Of a stretch of DNA of 64,000 bases, positions 37,033 through 49,470 are shown piece after piece. This stretch comes from Lutjanus erythropterus (lineage: Eukaryota; Chordata; Actinopteri; Lutjaniformes; Lutjanidae): contig CM034608.1 of NCBI GenBank assembly GCA_020091685.1, positions 1,607,465-1,671,464 on the forward strand, written 5' to 3'. The notes beneath the pieces were generated by a model. The model ran no database searches, was not told where the DNA came from, and worked only from the letters and a program-made list of their open reading frames with translations. Every line of letters begins with the position of its first letter. Within the stretch, counting starts at the first letter, position 1. The position numbers were made by a program, and so were the translations under genes.

Positions 37033-39639
37033 ATTAAAACTCATGTTTAAATCTTTAAATCAACATGTAAGGAGGCAGAATATACAGTAAGAGTGTGGAG
37101 GTCAGGATGATGAATGGGCATGCAACATGTCTGATGTCTGTCATCATAGATATGCTTTTAACTTTAGCATTTTTATCTCCACCAGGTGTAACCATAGACT
37201 GTAAATAAAGATGGTTGATGTGTTTCCTCTTTCTCCCACTGTACAAAACTGAAGCCAAAATATGTACATATTATTATATGTATATGTACATATAAAAGAA
37301 AAACCTGTAATATATTTACTGTAAGAAATCATAAATTTACCACAATATGTGATCAGAGATCAAAGAAACATGTTGAGTTGAAAGTCTTCCTTCAATTGAC
37401 ATGAACACTGCAGCCACAGTGCCCCCCCCCTTGCAGGACTGGAAAAACTGTTAAGTATGTATGTTTCACATTAATCAAAGTTCAAATTAATGTTGAACTT
37501 TTGCCAAATGAGTAAGTGTCTGTTTATGAGTTGTAAGAAATCATTAATAATCTTGTAGAAGGAGCAGCTGTAGAAATGTTAATGGAGTTTGGTAGCAGTG
37601 AGATAGGCAGTCACTTAACTCATCATCCAGAGTGTGTTATTTCAGAGCAGTGAGCTTTTGTTTTCAGGATAACAGGCTGAACTTTACATTGACAGACAAC
37701 TGACAGTTATAAACAGCTGATCACCTTACAGTGGAGGACTTGTCCTCACTTGTGATTGTCAGTTTATGAGGTTGTGTGCATCCTGCAGAGCTCCTGCAGA
37801 GCTCCTGCAGCCTGCTTGTCTCTGCAGTGTCTGGGGAGGAGGGGACAGGTGGGGAACAACTCACTTCCACCATAGACTGTATTTAAACAGGATTATAACT
37901 TATTTATCATGTAGTCTATGTCTGCAACTCACCATTTGATCTGCTGTACTCATTTTCAACCCCAATTTTATACAAATACCAGTGCCACACAAGGGAAAGG
38001 TGTGGCCACAGTGCCTCATGCATCTAGTGGCTGTGCCATCTCATAGTATTCCTTTTATTATTGAATCTCAGTAGACATGAACTGACAGATGCATGATAAA
38101 TTGTATTTTGCATAATCAAGATCATACCAAACAAATCCAGTGTTCCTGGTTTAAGATCTTCCTTTTATAAATGCCATCTTGTGAGAGCGTGACCAGCTGA
38201 GTTGGCAGCTGACAAAAGGAGCAAAAGTAACTTTTGAAACTTTATTCAAAGATTGAAAACTATGTGGGTTTACATAACCATAAAAAAGGATGTTTCCAAG
38301 ATGGATTACACAGATCTTCTCACTGAGTTTGATGGCAGGGAAGCAAGGACGTTTACTTTCACACAATCCGTCCCCTGTATGGTAAGACCATCTCATTTGT
38401 TTGGAACATGCCAACATGACAGCTGACTGGCAGAAACATTTTTAAAATGTAATCTGGGAGGCATTACTGTTCTTTCAAAATGTTTTTTTTTCCTGTTGGA
38501 AAGTAGTCATTAAGCATAATGTTCAGGGGACAGGATTGCTCAGACGTAGGAGTTGTGTTTGTATTGGATTATTCTGCAGCACACCATTTAGACTGAGGAT
38601 CTTTGGCTGTATTCACACAAAATACAGCGCTGTGCGGAGGTGTGGGCCTGTTTATTTGTGCTTTAGAACGTAAGTGCTCATCAACACTCAAAAACATTGC
38701 CATTGAATGTAATCCAGGTTTTGCAGAATCATCCAATATCAATGGTTGTGTGGTGATAGCATTGGCATAATGTTAGAGGCATTCATAATGCTGGATAATC
38801 TGTGTATAGAGCTGTTTTTGACTGTTTTGTCATGCCACTGTAATACACACAAACATGCGTGTCAAAAACACGTGTTTGCCTGAGAAAAGTTGCATGTCAC
38901 TTTTGTTCATTATGGTTTTGATTTAATGTGTTAGAATTGTATATATAACACAAGCTCCATAGAGTGCTGCAGGAATGAGTCCTAACACTGTGAACTGAGT
39001 TACCATCAGCACCATCTGCACCAGTTCTCTCATCTGGAAGTCAGTGGGATTTTTGAATGGGTTTTTCGTTATTTGTCTGGAATAATCTGTGGTTAAAGAT
39101 TGTGTAGAGCAACGATAAATCTGTGTTCTGAGTCTGTCAAACCACAGAAACGTGTTATTAACCACCCAGACAAATGTGAATGAATAAAAGAAAATCAAAA
39201 GTGAAAAAATGAGCAGTTTTCTGTGCTGAAACTCTGGGGGTGTGTCCGCTCCACTGTCTCAGTGTCAAACACCACTACAATCTGAAAACAACCTGAAACA
39301 TGGACGCTCTATCTAGCAGCTTCATTGAACATGTTCAGATATGTTTGAACCACCAGAGCCAGAGGACAGTGACAGGATGGTATTGGGTTTTTTTTGTTTG
39401 TTTGTTTGTTTTTTTTTGTTTTTTGTTTTTTTCTGTGTTGGGTTGTTGGAACTGAAGTGAGCTGCTGGGCTGATTGAACACAGAAATCATAAACAACAGT
39501 AGAATGGTCTAACTCCATAATTCAGGACTACAAAGTTCTCAGTCTTTTCATTTGTTTTCACCATTTTCTAACATGTATAATGTGTGTAGGAGAAAAATTC
39601 CCCATTTCCTTTACACGATCTTTAACACAAGCTGAGAAG

Positions 39640-39870
39640 ATTTTCATGATTTGTTGTACATAGATTTTGGTGGGCAAAGGTCAAAGGTCACTGTGACCTC
39701 ACTAAACACATTTACGGCCATAGCTCAAGATTTCATACTCTAATTATGCCTAAATTACACAGAAATATCTAATAGGATAAAATAATGAAGCGATGACATT
39801 TTATACCAAAACGTCAAAGATCAACTTCACTGTGACATCATAATGTTCAGCTCTGTATCTGTCAGTCAGT
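39640..39870. repeat. dispersed 'GGTCACTGTGACCTC' teleost repeat
   Basis: GGTCAAAGGTCACTGTGACC, ACGGCCATAGCTCAAGATTT, TAGGATAAAATAATGAAGCG and CACTGTGACATCATAATGTT follow the order of a very abundant teleost family. A fuller but more diverged copy is at 60468-60925, and a 5' fragment at 53400-53600. Confidence 0.65.
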
Positions 39871-40079
39871 CGGTCTTCATTACAGAGATTATATGAGTGT
39901 GGACAGACATGGATGTAACCTGTGACTTGACTGTGACTCTGTTTTATACGACCATTGACAGCTGACTTCTCACTCTTCTTAATCGGCCACTAGGGGCCAG
40001 AAGTGATCAACATCTTCTTCAGTTTGAAATCTTGTTTCAGTTCAGAACAATGTATGTGAGGGTCATGTTAATGTTGGTG

Positions 40080-40170
40080 AAACAGCAAATCTCTGCTGGT
40101 TGCATCTGGCAGTTGTGGTGACATTGCAGTAGGTGCTTCACTCTCTGTTGCTTGGCAAGGATCTGCAGTA
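40080..40170. repeat. repeat D copy (GTTGCATCTGGCAGTTGTGG)
   Basis: It shares about 75 bp, centred on GCATCTGGCAGTTGTGGTG, with copies at 52420-52515 and 54415-54512, including the following CATTGCAGTAGGTGCTTCAC. Confidence 0.75.
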
Positions 40171-40589
40171 TAATGTTTACCTCTTTTCATTTATTTATTT
40201 ATTTTTTTGCCAGAAACCAACTGGCAGAATAATATTGTGCCAGTTTATTGTCACAGTCTTTTCCACAGTTAATTCTTTGAATCAATATTTGTTCATCTGA
40301 TAGTGCAGAAGGTAGACAAATACTGTTGTCTTGACTTATTTGTACAGTAGGTGAAAAACGTGGATTTACTAACAAGATGTTTGTGACGTGACATAATGAG
40401 GGGAAATACCAACCACAGGAACACTCTGACATCACACAGCTGGTTTTAGGATGGTGTGTACTCCCCTGTCCTTTTTGTTGTTTATGCCTGAGTGAAAGTC
40501 AATAGCCAATAAATGGTGTCTGCTCTGTGGTTTAACTTTCTAGCAGACGTACCACATTCTTACCGCTCATGGTTTTATCTGTAAAGAGT

Positions 40590-40830
40590 CACTTTTCCAG
40601 CCAGGCACCACCTCTGCACTTCATCCACGTCTGAGTGTGGAGCGCCGCGGCCCTAAACACGTCCCTGACATGAAGCTGTTTATGCAGCAGATTCATAATG
40701 GGGTCTGGGGATCAAAGAGCGAGCCACAGCAGCAGAGCCAAACCACTGCCAGAGGGGTGGGGGGGGGGGGTGTTGGAGGTGGAAGTGGGGGCCACGGTCT
40801 ATTTTGTTGTGTGGACCATAACAGTGGGAT
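40590..40830. promoter_or_regulatory. candidate conserved non-coding block in intron 2
   Basis: A non-repetitive, relatively GC-rich segment (GGAGCGCCGCGGCCCTAAAC, then CATGAAGCTGTTTATGCAGC and AGATTCATAATGGGGTCTGG) interrupts AT-rich repeat DNA. Composition alone suggests a possible regulatory element of lmx1b; a poly-G run at about 40757-40770 follows it. Confidence 0.2.
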
Positions 40831-41949
40831 TTATAGAGCATCGTAGGGTGGGACAGCGTGTCCGAGGAGTTTGTTGAATTAATTATTTTTATTACCAGTG
40901 ACAAGCCAGAGAGAAAATAAGAACCAGATTCTGCTTGTCCCTCACAACAATACTTCAAGACAGACAGACGTCAGAGTGTGGACACTATTTTATATGTCCC
41001 CCCACTATGTCATGTCTTTACCCAGGGCTTGGCCAGACTGCTGATTGGTTTATTGTTTTAGATTCACTTCCCACAACAGCAAATAGTCTGTTTTTGTGCT
41101 CACAGCCCACATCCTCCAGTCACACCAAGGCTGCTGTCAGCCACATTTCCACCTATTAAATATCAACTCAGGACAACTCCAGCTTAAGTTAACAACTTAG
41201 CTCTTATTTTCGTTCTTTTGACCATCATGTATGAGAGGGGTTCAAAAGTTTTGATGACTGAGTGACAGTTTAGGGAGCCAGCATATGATTAAGGGCCACA
41301 AAGGAAAACCCATGAACTCTGAACATTAAATTCACCTGTTTCACCAACTTAGCTAACTTTTGCTAACTTTCACTAACTATTGCTAATTTTGAACTTGGGG
41401 CACAGTTTGATACAGTAGATGAAAAGTGTAAATGCAGACTATTGCGAGTGAAACTGTTGCAAGTATGTATTTCATGTCACGTGCAAGGGCCCCGCAAATT
41501 GTTTCTGAGGGCCGCCCTTGGCCTACAGGCCACATTGTGGCGAACCCTGGGTTTATGATTAACCATGCAACATGTCCTCACACCTAAATGACAGATGAGG
41601 TCTATTGCCATCAATTGCCAAAATGACATACAGCAAAATGAAGAGACCACTTTTTCTCAGATCTTATTCTCTACATGTGTGGCAGCCATTCCATTTAAGT
41701 ATCTGTTGAATTCTGTCTGGAAGAAATGTTAGTTTATAGAATAAAACATACCAACAAGTAGGAAAAAAGAAAAAACAATCATTTGAAGTGGTTTCAGTGA
41801 CAGAAGCACTGAACATTAAGAATGTGACATAGGTTACACATAGGCACACTAAATTACTTGGTTAAGTTTAGGAAAAGATAATGTTTTGGGTTAAAATAAA
41901 CATGTTACATATGTGATGTAATGTAAGTGATGTGACAGAGGTAAAGTGT

Positions 41950-42110
41950 GTAGTGGCACTTTAGTAACTTCAAACTTTGGTCTGGTTTGGTTTCAAACAG
42001 CTCATGAATCCCAGTCTCCTTGCTGACAGTTCTGTGTTTGTGAAAATCCTTCACTAGTCTGACCCATCCATCCACCCCACCTCTGTCCTACGCAGACTTT
42101 AACACTATTT
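41950..42110. repeat. repeat E copy (CCATCCATCCACCCCACCTC)
   Basis: The segment around GACCCATCCATCCACCCCAC also occurs at 44810-44945 and 52600-52720 with the same surrounding words (CCTGGTTTCCTGTGTGAAAG or a variant before it, CTACGTCA after it in two copies). Confidence 0.6.
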
Positions 42111-42212
42111 GTACTGCTGCCACAATTACTGCTGCTGCTAGACGTCTCCGCCTAACAATAAACGTAAATGTGGGTCACAATAAGCTGCTTGTAGAGAACC
42201 TGCGCTGAAATG

Positions 42213-42420
42213 TTGAGAATTAAGTCAAATTGTCTAGAATAAAGTCGAAACATTGAGAATAAAGTTGAAACATTGAGAATAAAGTTGAAACGTTGAGAAT
42301 AAAGTTGCGATAGTAAGAATTATGTGGAAATGTTGAGAATTAAGTTGAAATATCAAGAATAAAGTTGAAATATTGAGAATTAAGTCAAAAGGTTGAGGAT
42401 TAAGTTGAAATGTCGAGAAC
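42213..42420. repeat. 20-bp minisatellite (AATAAAGTTGAAACATTGAG)
   Basis: About ten units of 20 bp, the clearest at 42240-42300 where the period is exact. Later units vary at ATA/ATT and AAA/CAA positions. Confidence 0.92.
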
Positions 42421-44209
42421 AGTCAGACTTTCAGTATTAGTCCTAGACATAAGGAAAAATAAATCAGAGGAAGATGTTTTTCTAGTTTTTTGACCTTGGG
42501 AATAAAGTATGTTGTATGTATGTGTATGTGTGTGTACTTTATTCTCATTTCAACTTGTCCTAAGTGTTTCTCCTTTATGTGGCCCTGATACTCCATTGTA
42601 AAAAAAAAAAAAAGAACTTTTCTTTTCTTCTTTTTCTTTTTGCAGTGATGGCTGAGTTGGTGTGATTGTTTTGTTTCAGGTAACAGTGAGATAATGAAAT
42701 ACGATCGAGGAAGGCCACTTGGAGAAATAAATCCAGAATGTTTAGAAGCTACACAGCTGTTTATAATACTATGAGACCAGATTTATGCTCTGGAAAGTTC
42801 TCACTGTGTCATTCATTTTATCCTACCTGTAGAGATACAGTATTCATGTTATTAAGCATTATACCAGGAGGGTACACTTGCATGTATTTGACTGGTGGAT
42901 GCTGTCACATTGCATTGCAGTAGATCTTGCCATGTTCAACTTTTTGCTGGCCAACTCAATGTTTTTTTGTCGGGGTAAGCTGCACCAAGCCTGTCTGCTT
43001 TGTGTGTGTGAGTGTGTGTTATTTCAGGTCAAGCTCTGTGGGGTTGTAGCATTTCTCCCGTCTTAAACACAGAAACATCAACCACAGTGCAGCCACAGAC
43101 TCTTGTAAAGACTCAAGAACTCCAGCTTTAACAGACCGTCCTGCTTCTCAGTTTCCTTTTCTGTCTTTGAGCCTGATCACAGCACCAAGTGTCACAGTGA
43201 AACAATGTAATCCAACTGTGACGTTTGAGTGTGTCTGAATGATCTGACCAGGGCTGGATGCCAGTGTTTCTATCAGGAATCAGGGCAGTGTATTGATATT
43301 ATATTAATATCATGATAGATATTGTCTCAGATTTTGAATACTGTTATACTGTTATATGGCATAAGTGGAAAAAAGGAAAAGAAAGAATAAAGAAAGAAAA
43401 TCTGGACAGAAGGACAGCTCAAGTTTATTTGGTCATGATTGGATATAATTCAGTGTAACTGTATGGTTTATCAGTTTATCATGACACTCCAGACTGTAGT
43501 CTGCTGACAGTGACAGACACATGAAGTGGTTAGTTTCAGTAACAGGAAAATGGATACAATAAAGATACATATATGGATACATAAAGACCTAAGAATAAAT
43601 ATTTTTGACAAATAATGTAAAGGAGATGCTGTATCTAAACTGTACTGCTATTTTTTGTTACTAATCAACAGACATATATGCTGATACAGTATCATATACT
43701 ATAACTATTACAGATCCAAGAGGAAATACAGATAAAGGGGCAGGACTCAGATAAAAGGTTGTGTAATTTCATCTGCTCCTTCAGCACTGTGGACAGATCC
43801 ATGGATTTATCAATACACAGTCAGAGTGCAGACATTTCACAGCCATGGTCGATACTCGACCGACTCTCAGTTTTCCTGAAACAAATAGTTGAAAATGTAA
43901 ATAATCAATAAATCATTAATAATTTATGAGATACAAACACATTTTCCCCTTATTTTCTTTTTTGTTTGTTTGTTTTTGTGGGTTTGTTTGGTTTTTTTGG
44001 GGTTTTTTTTGTCTTTTTCTTCTCATTTTAAGTCCAAGTTTTAGTTTCCTTAGTCATCAAATGTCTCTGCCAGACAAAACAATATCAAGTGAGGTGCAAA
44101 TTACTGACATCACTATTGATTTAATACAATTTTAATTGACTAAATTCTTAATAGTAATTAATCGATTAATGATTAATCAGTAACATCCTTACTCCAACTG
44201 TGTGACACA

Positions 44210-44420
44210 GCATTTTGTTTTGTTTTTCATTTGTATGTCTTTCTTTTCATTGGCCCACTTTTGATCAGATCACCTTATTGGCTGCGATATTAATTCAAAT
44301 TGTATTGTGTGAGTAAAAGTATAGATTTGAAAATCTACTAAAACTACACATACACATACCCCCAAAAAAACTACTTAATTACAGTAATATGAGTGTTGGT
44401 TACTTTCACCCCTCTATATA
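44210..44420 (-). repeat. dispersed repeat F, reverse orientation (partner of 63408-63670)
   Basis: Reverse complement of the 63408-63670 repeat: CTACTTAATTACAGTAATAT and TACTTTCACCCCT here correspond to ATATTACTGTAATTAAGTAG and AGGGGTGGAAGCAA there. Both copies continue into a GATCAGATCACCT-type segment. Confidence 0.65.
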
Positions 44421-44809
44421 ATATAATATAAAATAAGATTACGAGAATTAAAATTATGGTAAAAGGAAAAAGATTAAGTTAGTTTTTTGACATCACTTGA
44501 TTTTAGAGAGACAAGATGTCGCCTGATGTAAGTTGCTTCACTGGTTTTTAGATTCAGCTTGATACAGTACATGTCAGATTTATATATTAGCAATAAGCCA
44601 GGCAGATTTATTGGCTTTTCATTTGGCAAGAGCAAGTTTATGTGTTGGATTGGAGCTATATGGTTCTCTGGTTCTCTCCAGTTCCTCAGTGTTCAGCACT
44701 GTCAAGCTTAACTTGGGTTATGGAACCTTACATACCATACAAAAGCATAATGTTAACCTTACATAAGCTATGTTAGTTACACACTTTAGGTAACATCTAT
44801 GAAAGAAGT

Positions 44810-44945
44810 GAACGTGTGGTTTCACAGTGGACACAAACCCTGGTTTCCTGTGTGAAAGTCCTCTGTTGGTTTGACCCATCCATCGACCCCACCTCCTCCA
44901 CTTTCTCACTCATTATTCTACGTCACCTGACTTTGACAGCCAATG
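44810..44945. repeat. repeat E copy
   Basis: CACAAACCCTGGTTTCCTGT, GTTTGACCCATCCATCGACC and ATTCTACGTCACCTGACTTT match the repeat E copies at 41950-42110 and 52600-52720. Confidence 0.6.
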
Positions 44946-45159
44946 ACTAAGCTGGCATATTTGACACATTGGGAGTGAGAACAGTCTGGACTGATCGCCT
45001 GACTGCTCATGTTTCTCACCCTGTCAGAAAAATGTTATTATTTCTGATTGGAAGGTTAGCCAGCACTACAAATCGTAATAATCCATGATGTTCTGGCTCA
45101 AAATTTATGCCACCAAAAATGTGGGTGTGACTGCATGAGCCCTTTTTCTTGGTTTCTTT

Positions 45160-45760
45160 TAAAAATTGAAATCTCTCAGAGTATCAGAGCTCTGGGCTCT
45201 GACAGATACATGTTTGCCAATGTTTGGTTGGCTGCGTCTCTCTCTGTTTTCCCCTTTTCTCCTGTTTAATCGTTTTATCAGCGCTGCGGGCCTCTCCTGG
45301 GAATCCAGCTGGCATTTAGCAGGCTGAGACGACTCAAGACCCCAAGGGCTCATCCAAACCCTGCATGCTCCAAGCTGTCCACATTATTAGCTTCCTGCTC
45401 TCAGAGGAGACCTCAGTCACTCACACACACGGCACACACACCAGTGTAAACACACACTCTGTCTCTCTGTCTTTATGGTTCTCTTTCTCTCTCTCTGTTG
45501 TTTGCTTTCCTGCTCTCTGCTTCTTTTCATTTCATCTTTTCTCTTCACTTTCTCCGTTGTTCTGCGTCTTGTTCTCCCTGGAGAAAGATGAAGAAGACGC
45601 GTGTGTTGTCACAGAGCGTCTCCACCACCAGTGTAACAGTAATTACTTCATTGATATTCCTTGCCTAATTACACTGCTGTGGGTCATTTGCATAAATCTT
45701 TTCCCTTTTTTTAATCATGAGGACAAACAGATGTCTGTAATCTTGTTGGGCTCGTCTCAC
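45160..45760. promoter_or_regulatory. candidate conserved non-coding enhancer block in intron 2
   Basis: A non-repetitive block with a dense cluster of developmental transcription factor motifs: TAATTA at 45640 and 45666, a perfect octamer ATTTGCAT at 45686-45693, and TTAATCATGA at 45711. A CT/CA-rich stretch at 45410-45560 lies inside. Such clusters are typical of enhancers near LIM-homeobox genes, and LIM-homeodomain proteins themselves bind TAATTA-type sites. Conservation is unproven here. Confidence 0.35.
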
Positions 45761-46112
45761 TGCTGCATGTCTGCCTCCAGGATCTCTCTCTGTGTTCCTG
45801 CCTGCCTCTCTGTCTCTGCAGACAATACTGCGAGAGTGTGTGACACCAGGGTGACTAACCCACATGCTGTATTGGGTGAATTTTAACCTGTCAGCTGCTC
45901 AGAGCTATTAAAACCCATATTACAAAGCCATATTTGCATCAAAAGAGCAACAAGATCTCTAATAAAAGATGATTAACATTTATCGAATGTAAAAAAAAGA
46001 TTTACCGATAAATATAGGGAATATTACTTATCATTATTTTATCAGATTAGTGCATCCAAATAGAGAGGGGGAGGGAGGAAGAACCATCTGACTAACAGCA
46101 ATCTAGTAACAA

Positions 46113-46462
46113 GTGGATAATTTCAGGTCTGTAAGTGATTTGGTGATGAAGATACCTAGGTATTTAAATCTTTTAAAGACCTTTCCAAAAGGAAAGAGAG
46201 CCTGGGAAAGCCTTTCGGGGAGGGAATTAATAGGGAAATATTTGCTTTTAAGTTTATCACCAGAAAGTTTCCTAAATTGCTCTAAAATACTTCAGATTAT
46301 GAGAAGGGAGAATGTTGGATTAGAGACGTAAAGCATCAAGTCGTCTGCATACAGAGAGAGTTAATGGACTGACTGAAACATGAACTACCCTCAAATCTCT
46401 CCTTATTGTGAAGTCATATGGCCAAGGGCTCAACAGCAAGAGCAGACAATAACAGGGACAGA
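46113..46462 (-). mobile_element. L1-type LINE reverse-transcriptase fragment, decayed
   Basis: Read on the minus strand, 46334-46351 encodes YADDLM, the catalytic YADD box of a non-LTR reverse transcriptase. Upstream in the protein order (46360-46440) lies LAVEPLAI, and downstream (46151-46168) FKYLGI, both typical L1-clade landmarks at the expected distances. A stop after LAVEPLAI and a one-base frameshift before the YADD box show it is dead. Only about 115 codons remain; the endonuclease part and 3' tail are absent. Confidence 0.82.
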
Positions 46463-46784
46463 TAATTAATATTTATAAGCGTATATTCTGTAACACTTTT
46501 TAAGCATAGGTTAAAAAAAAAAAAATTCTGTTTAAAAAAAATGAGTACATATACCATGAATAAAAGTTTAATGTGACATTTGATATCTAAATAAGTAGTA
46601 GGCTAAATAATTTAAAACAGAACTTTATTAGGCCATATGCTACTTTTTTCATTGTGCCACAAGTGGAAATGCGATTTTTTTTGTCTGGACCAGTCCTCCT
46701 GGGTTACAGTGCTATCACTGAAAAATCATCATCATCATCAGTCATGTTCCATGACTTTTCAGTCATAGCTGGCTGCACAGTCAT

Positions 46785-47325
46785 AAGTAATTCATAATTT
46801 GTGAGTACATTCATATTACATTATAATGCATTTGTAAAGATTTATAAATATTTGTAATCATGGATAGCAACTTATTACAAGTTTTATGAAGTATAATGTA
46901 CTTTCAGCATTCATAATGCTTTATAGCTCCATGTCAAAGTGACAAAAGTGTTTGACAGAGGAATCTGAGTCCTGGGTTACATTACTACTAACTGCATTAA
47001 TTTAGTTATAAAGACACACAGAGAGCTGCGTTGATGTGCCATAACATCTTATGAAACAAAGTTTCTAAAATGGAATAATAAGTCTTATAAATATCACATG
47101 AACTTCATACAACTGGTAATAACCATCATGTTACTTAAAGCTTAAAGTCATGCTTTAGCTTATTATTGATGTTTAGCATTATGAATGCTGAACTTATGAT
47201 GCATTATGTTCACCATAAACCCTGTTATATGTCAATATGTATGATTATATATTTATAAAGAGTTTTATAATGTGTCATGAATGTACTGATGCATTATAGA
47301 CATGACCTTCATAGAAAGTGTTACA
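46785..47325. repeat. AT-rich dispersed repeat, long copy
   Basis: Repeated words such as TAATGCATTTGTAAA, TTCATAATGCTTTATAG, GCATTATGAATGCTGA and TTTATAATGTGTCATGAATG, ending in TAGAAAGTGTTACAAG. It shares the family with 16868-17125. It has a loosely palindromic organisation around 47160-47190. Confidence 0.5.
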
Positions 47326-48020
47326 AGCTTCTCCTCAGTTTGCATGGCTGACATTATGGAGCTTTATGAAATAATGATGTTACTGTTGGGTCAGTGATTT
47401 TAGTGGTTATGAAGGGGAGGTACTTATGAACAGACTTAGAGACAACACTGCATGGTTTAATCACAACCCAAGTATGTTTCCTGCCAGGGCTGTCTCCTTT
47501 TTGTTGTGGCAGTAGATTATATCATGCATATTATTTTGTGGGTTTTGGATGATATTACTCATGGTTGTCTCCTGCGTGCAGCCCTAGGCAGAGAGAAAAA
47601 ACACTTCACAGGAGTGTTCAGATATCTGATGTTATTTCTGAGTAAGCTCAGTTACAGAACTGGTAGATCATAAAGACAAGAAACAAGAGACCTGCTGGCC
47701 TGAAGTGACTCATTGGTCACCACAGGAGTTGTATGGATGCTCCTGGAGGCCTTGTTGTGCAAATGAAAGACCAGCACTTAGTGTTTGACACTTGCACTGT
47801 GTCTCTGTGGTGTTGACTAAGTGGTACATGAGCATTTCTGCTGATCAGCACAATGATGAAGGTACAGGACAATGTCTGTTAGTATATCCAGCTAGTGTTG
47901 TTATTGCAGTATATCCGATTTTAAAAAATCTGATTCTGCATTTTATTATCTGTACATTTTCATGTTAAAAAAATCTTGAGCAATTCATTCTTAAGTGACA
48001 AGTGAAGTATATATTGCCCT

Positions 48021-48352
48021 TTCTTGAGAACTGGGACAAATCAAGTAGGATTCATACAAGGTATATGTAGGTATAATTTATGAAATGTTTTCAATTTTTT
48101 AATTTTGATTAGCATTGAGAGAACTCTGAGACACTTTAAAAAATAAAATGGCTGCTCACTACGACTGTGCTGTGAAATGAAAAAAATGTAACATTTTGTC
48201 AACTCTGTAAGACGTCTACATTTAATAGGAAAATTAATCACAAGGAGGCTGGCCTGTTACAAGGGTTAATAGCCAAGATCTTTAAAATATATTTTGCAGC
48301 ATAATCGATGAGTATAATCCAAAGCCCCTTCAAAATACGTTTGTCCCAATTC
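48021..48352. mobile_element. repeat B: MITE-like element with inverted ends
   Basis: The left end TTCTTGAGAACTGGGACAAA is the inverse of the right end TTTGTCCCAATTC (48340-48352). The interior has GATTAGCATTGAGAGAACTC, TGGCTGCTCACTACGACTGT and TTACAAGGGTTAATAGCCAA. It shares this interior with 57082-57342 and, inverted, 58534-58800. Confidence 0.75.
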
Positions 48353-49079
48353 AGTAAGTCATATATAATAATTCATTCAGTATGAAACATATCTGATCAG
48401 TTCTTCATCCTGGATAAAGTGGATCCAGGTAATGAATGAAAAACTGAAAGCAGGAACTACTTTTTGATCCTACCACCAAGGGGCACCAAATTCTGACATT
48501 TTCAAATCCTACACATAGTGGCTTTTTTCTTCTCTTTCTGATATACTTTGGTTTGGCAAACATCATCATGCTGTGTGCAGTTTACTGACAGCATCTCTGA
48601 TATGAACAGTTACCACCTCCTGCCATTTGGTGCCACCCAAATCCAAGGTTGCCATGTGCAGCTTTAAGGGGATCATTCCAAACTATTCAAATATACATGG
48701 CAAACAGTGGCATCTTTGTTTTTCAATGCTGCATCACTTTTGACAATCTGGAGCACAGAGCTCACCAGTGATTGTCAACAATCATTTGTGTATCAGCTGA
48801 CACATTACAGACAGGAAGAAAATAGTACATTTACTCAAAGCAAGTGATATTATACCTCTGTCTATTTGTAGCATTTCTGAGGCTGCTGTTACTCCACACA
48901 AAACTTTACATGTAACTTTTTGGACACACAGATGCTCTCCTCATTGAGCTTAAACAGATTCTCTCTGAAACGGGCCAAAATTCAATTATATTACTCACCA
49001 ATCATTGTTCCATGTTCAAGCCTATAACAGTGGCCACTGGCTTCATCTGCAAAATGACACACAAACTGACTGCAACCAC

Positions 49080-49470
49080 AAGAGATGCACAATGATAATA
49101 AAAAGAGACCAAAGTAACTAAAAACCGATGCAAAATGACCATAGAGATGCAAAACAACTATAGAAAGAGACCAACATGGCTACAAAGAGACTTAAAATCA
49201 TCACAGAGAAGCAAAATCACAACAAAAAGAGACCAAAGTAACTAAAAACCGATGCAAAATGACCATAGAGATGCAAAACAACTACAGAAAGAGGCAATAG
49301 TAACTGAAAAGAGAAAGATATTGCAAAACAAGCACAGAGAGACACAAAGAACTGTAAAGTGATACAAAATCACCACAAAGAGATACAAAACTACAGAAAT
49401 ATGCAGAACAACAAAGATGCAAAATGACAAAAGGGCACACAAAGGCACAGAATGACCACAAAAAGTGGGC
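49080..49470. repeat. 'AAAGAGA-CAAAA-GACCA' minisatellite with a 125-bp higher-order duplication
   Basis: Irregular ~20-bp units of the AGAGATGCAAAACAACTACA type. A longer block of about 68 bp beginning GAGACCAAAGTAACTAAAAA occurs nearly identically at about 49103 and 49228, 125 bp apart, indicating a later segmental duplication inside the array. The unit is widespread in percomorph fish. Minus-strand frames of Phe/Leu/Cys-rich peptides here are artefacts. Confidence 0.85.

Noticed and set aside
42878-43066. Cys-rich 62-codon frame ending ...CLLCVCECV, checked as a possible LIM2 exon
   Set aside because: The Cys spacing does not fit a LIM domain, the conserved LMX1 LIM2 residues are absent, and CVCECV comes from a GT-repeat tract.
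45365-45886. 173-codon plus-strand open frame, the longest in the window
   Set aside because: Much of it is a CA- and CT-rich tract giving His/Thr and Ser/Leu/Phe runs, and the rest overlaps the candidate non-coding element. No domain is visible.
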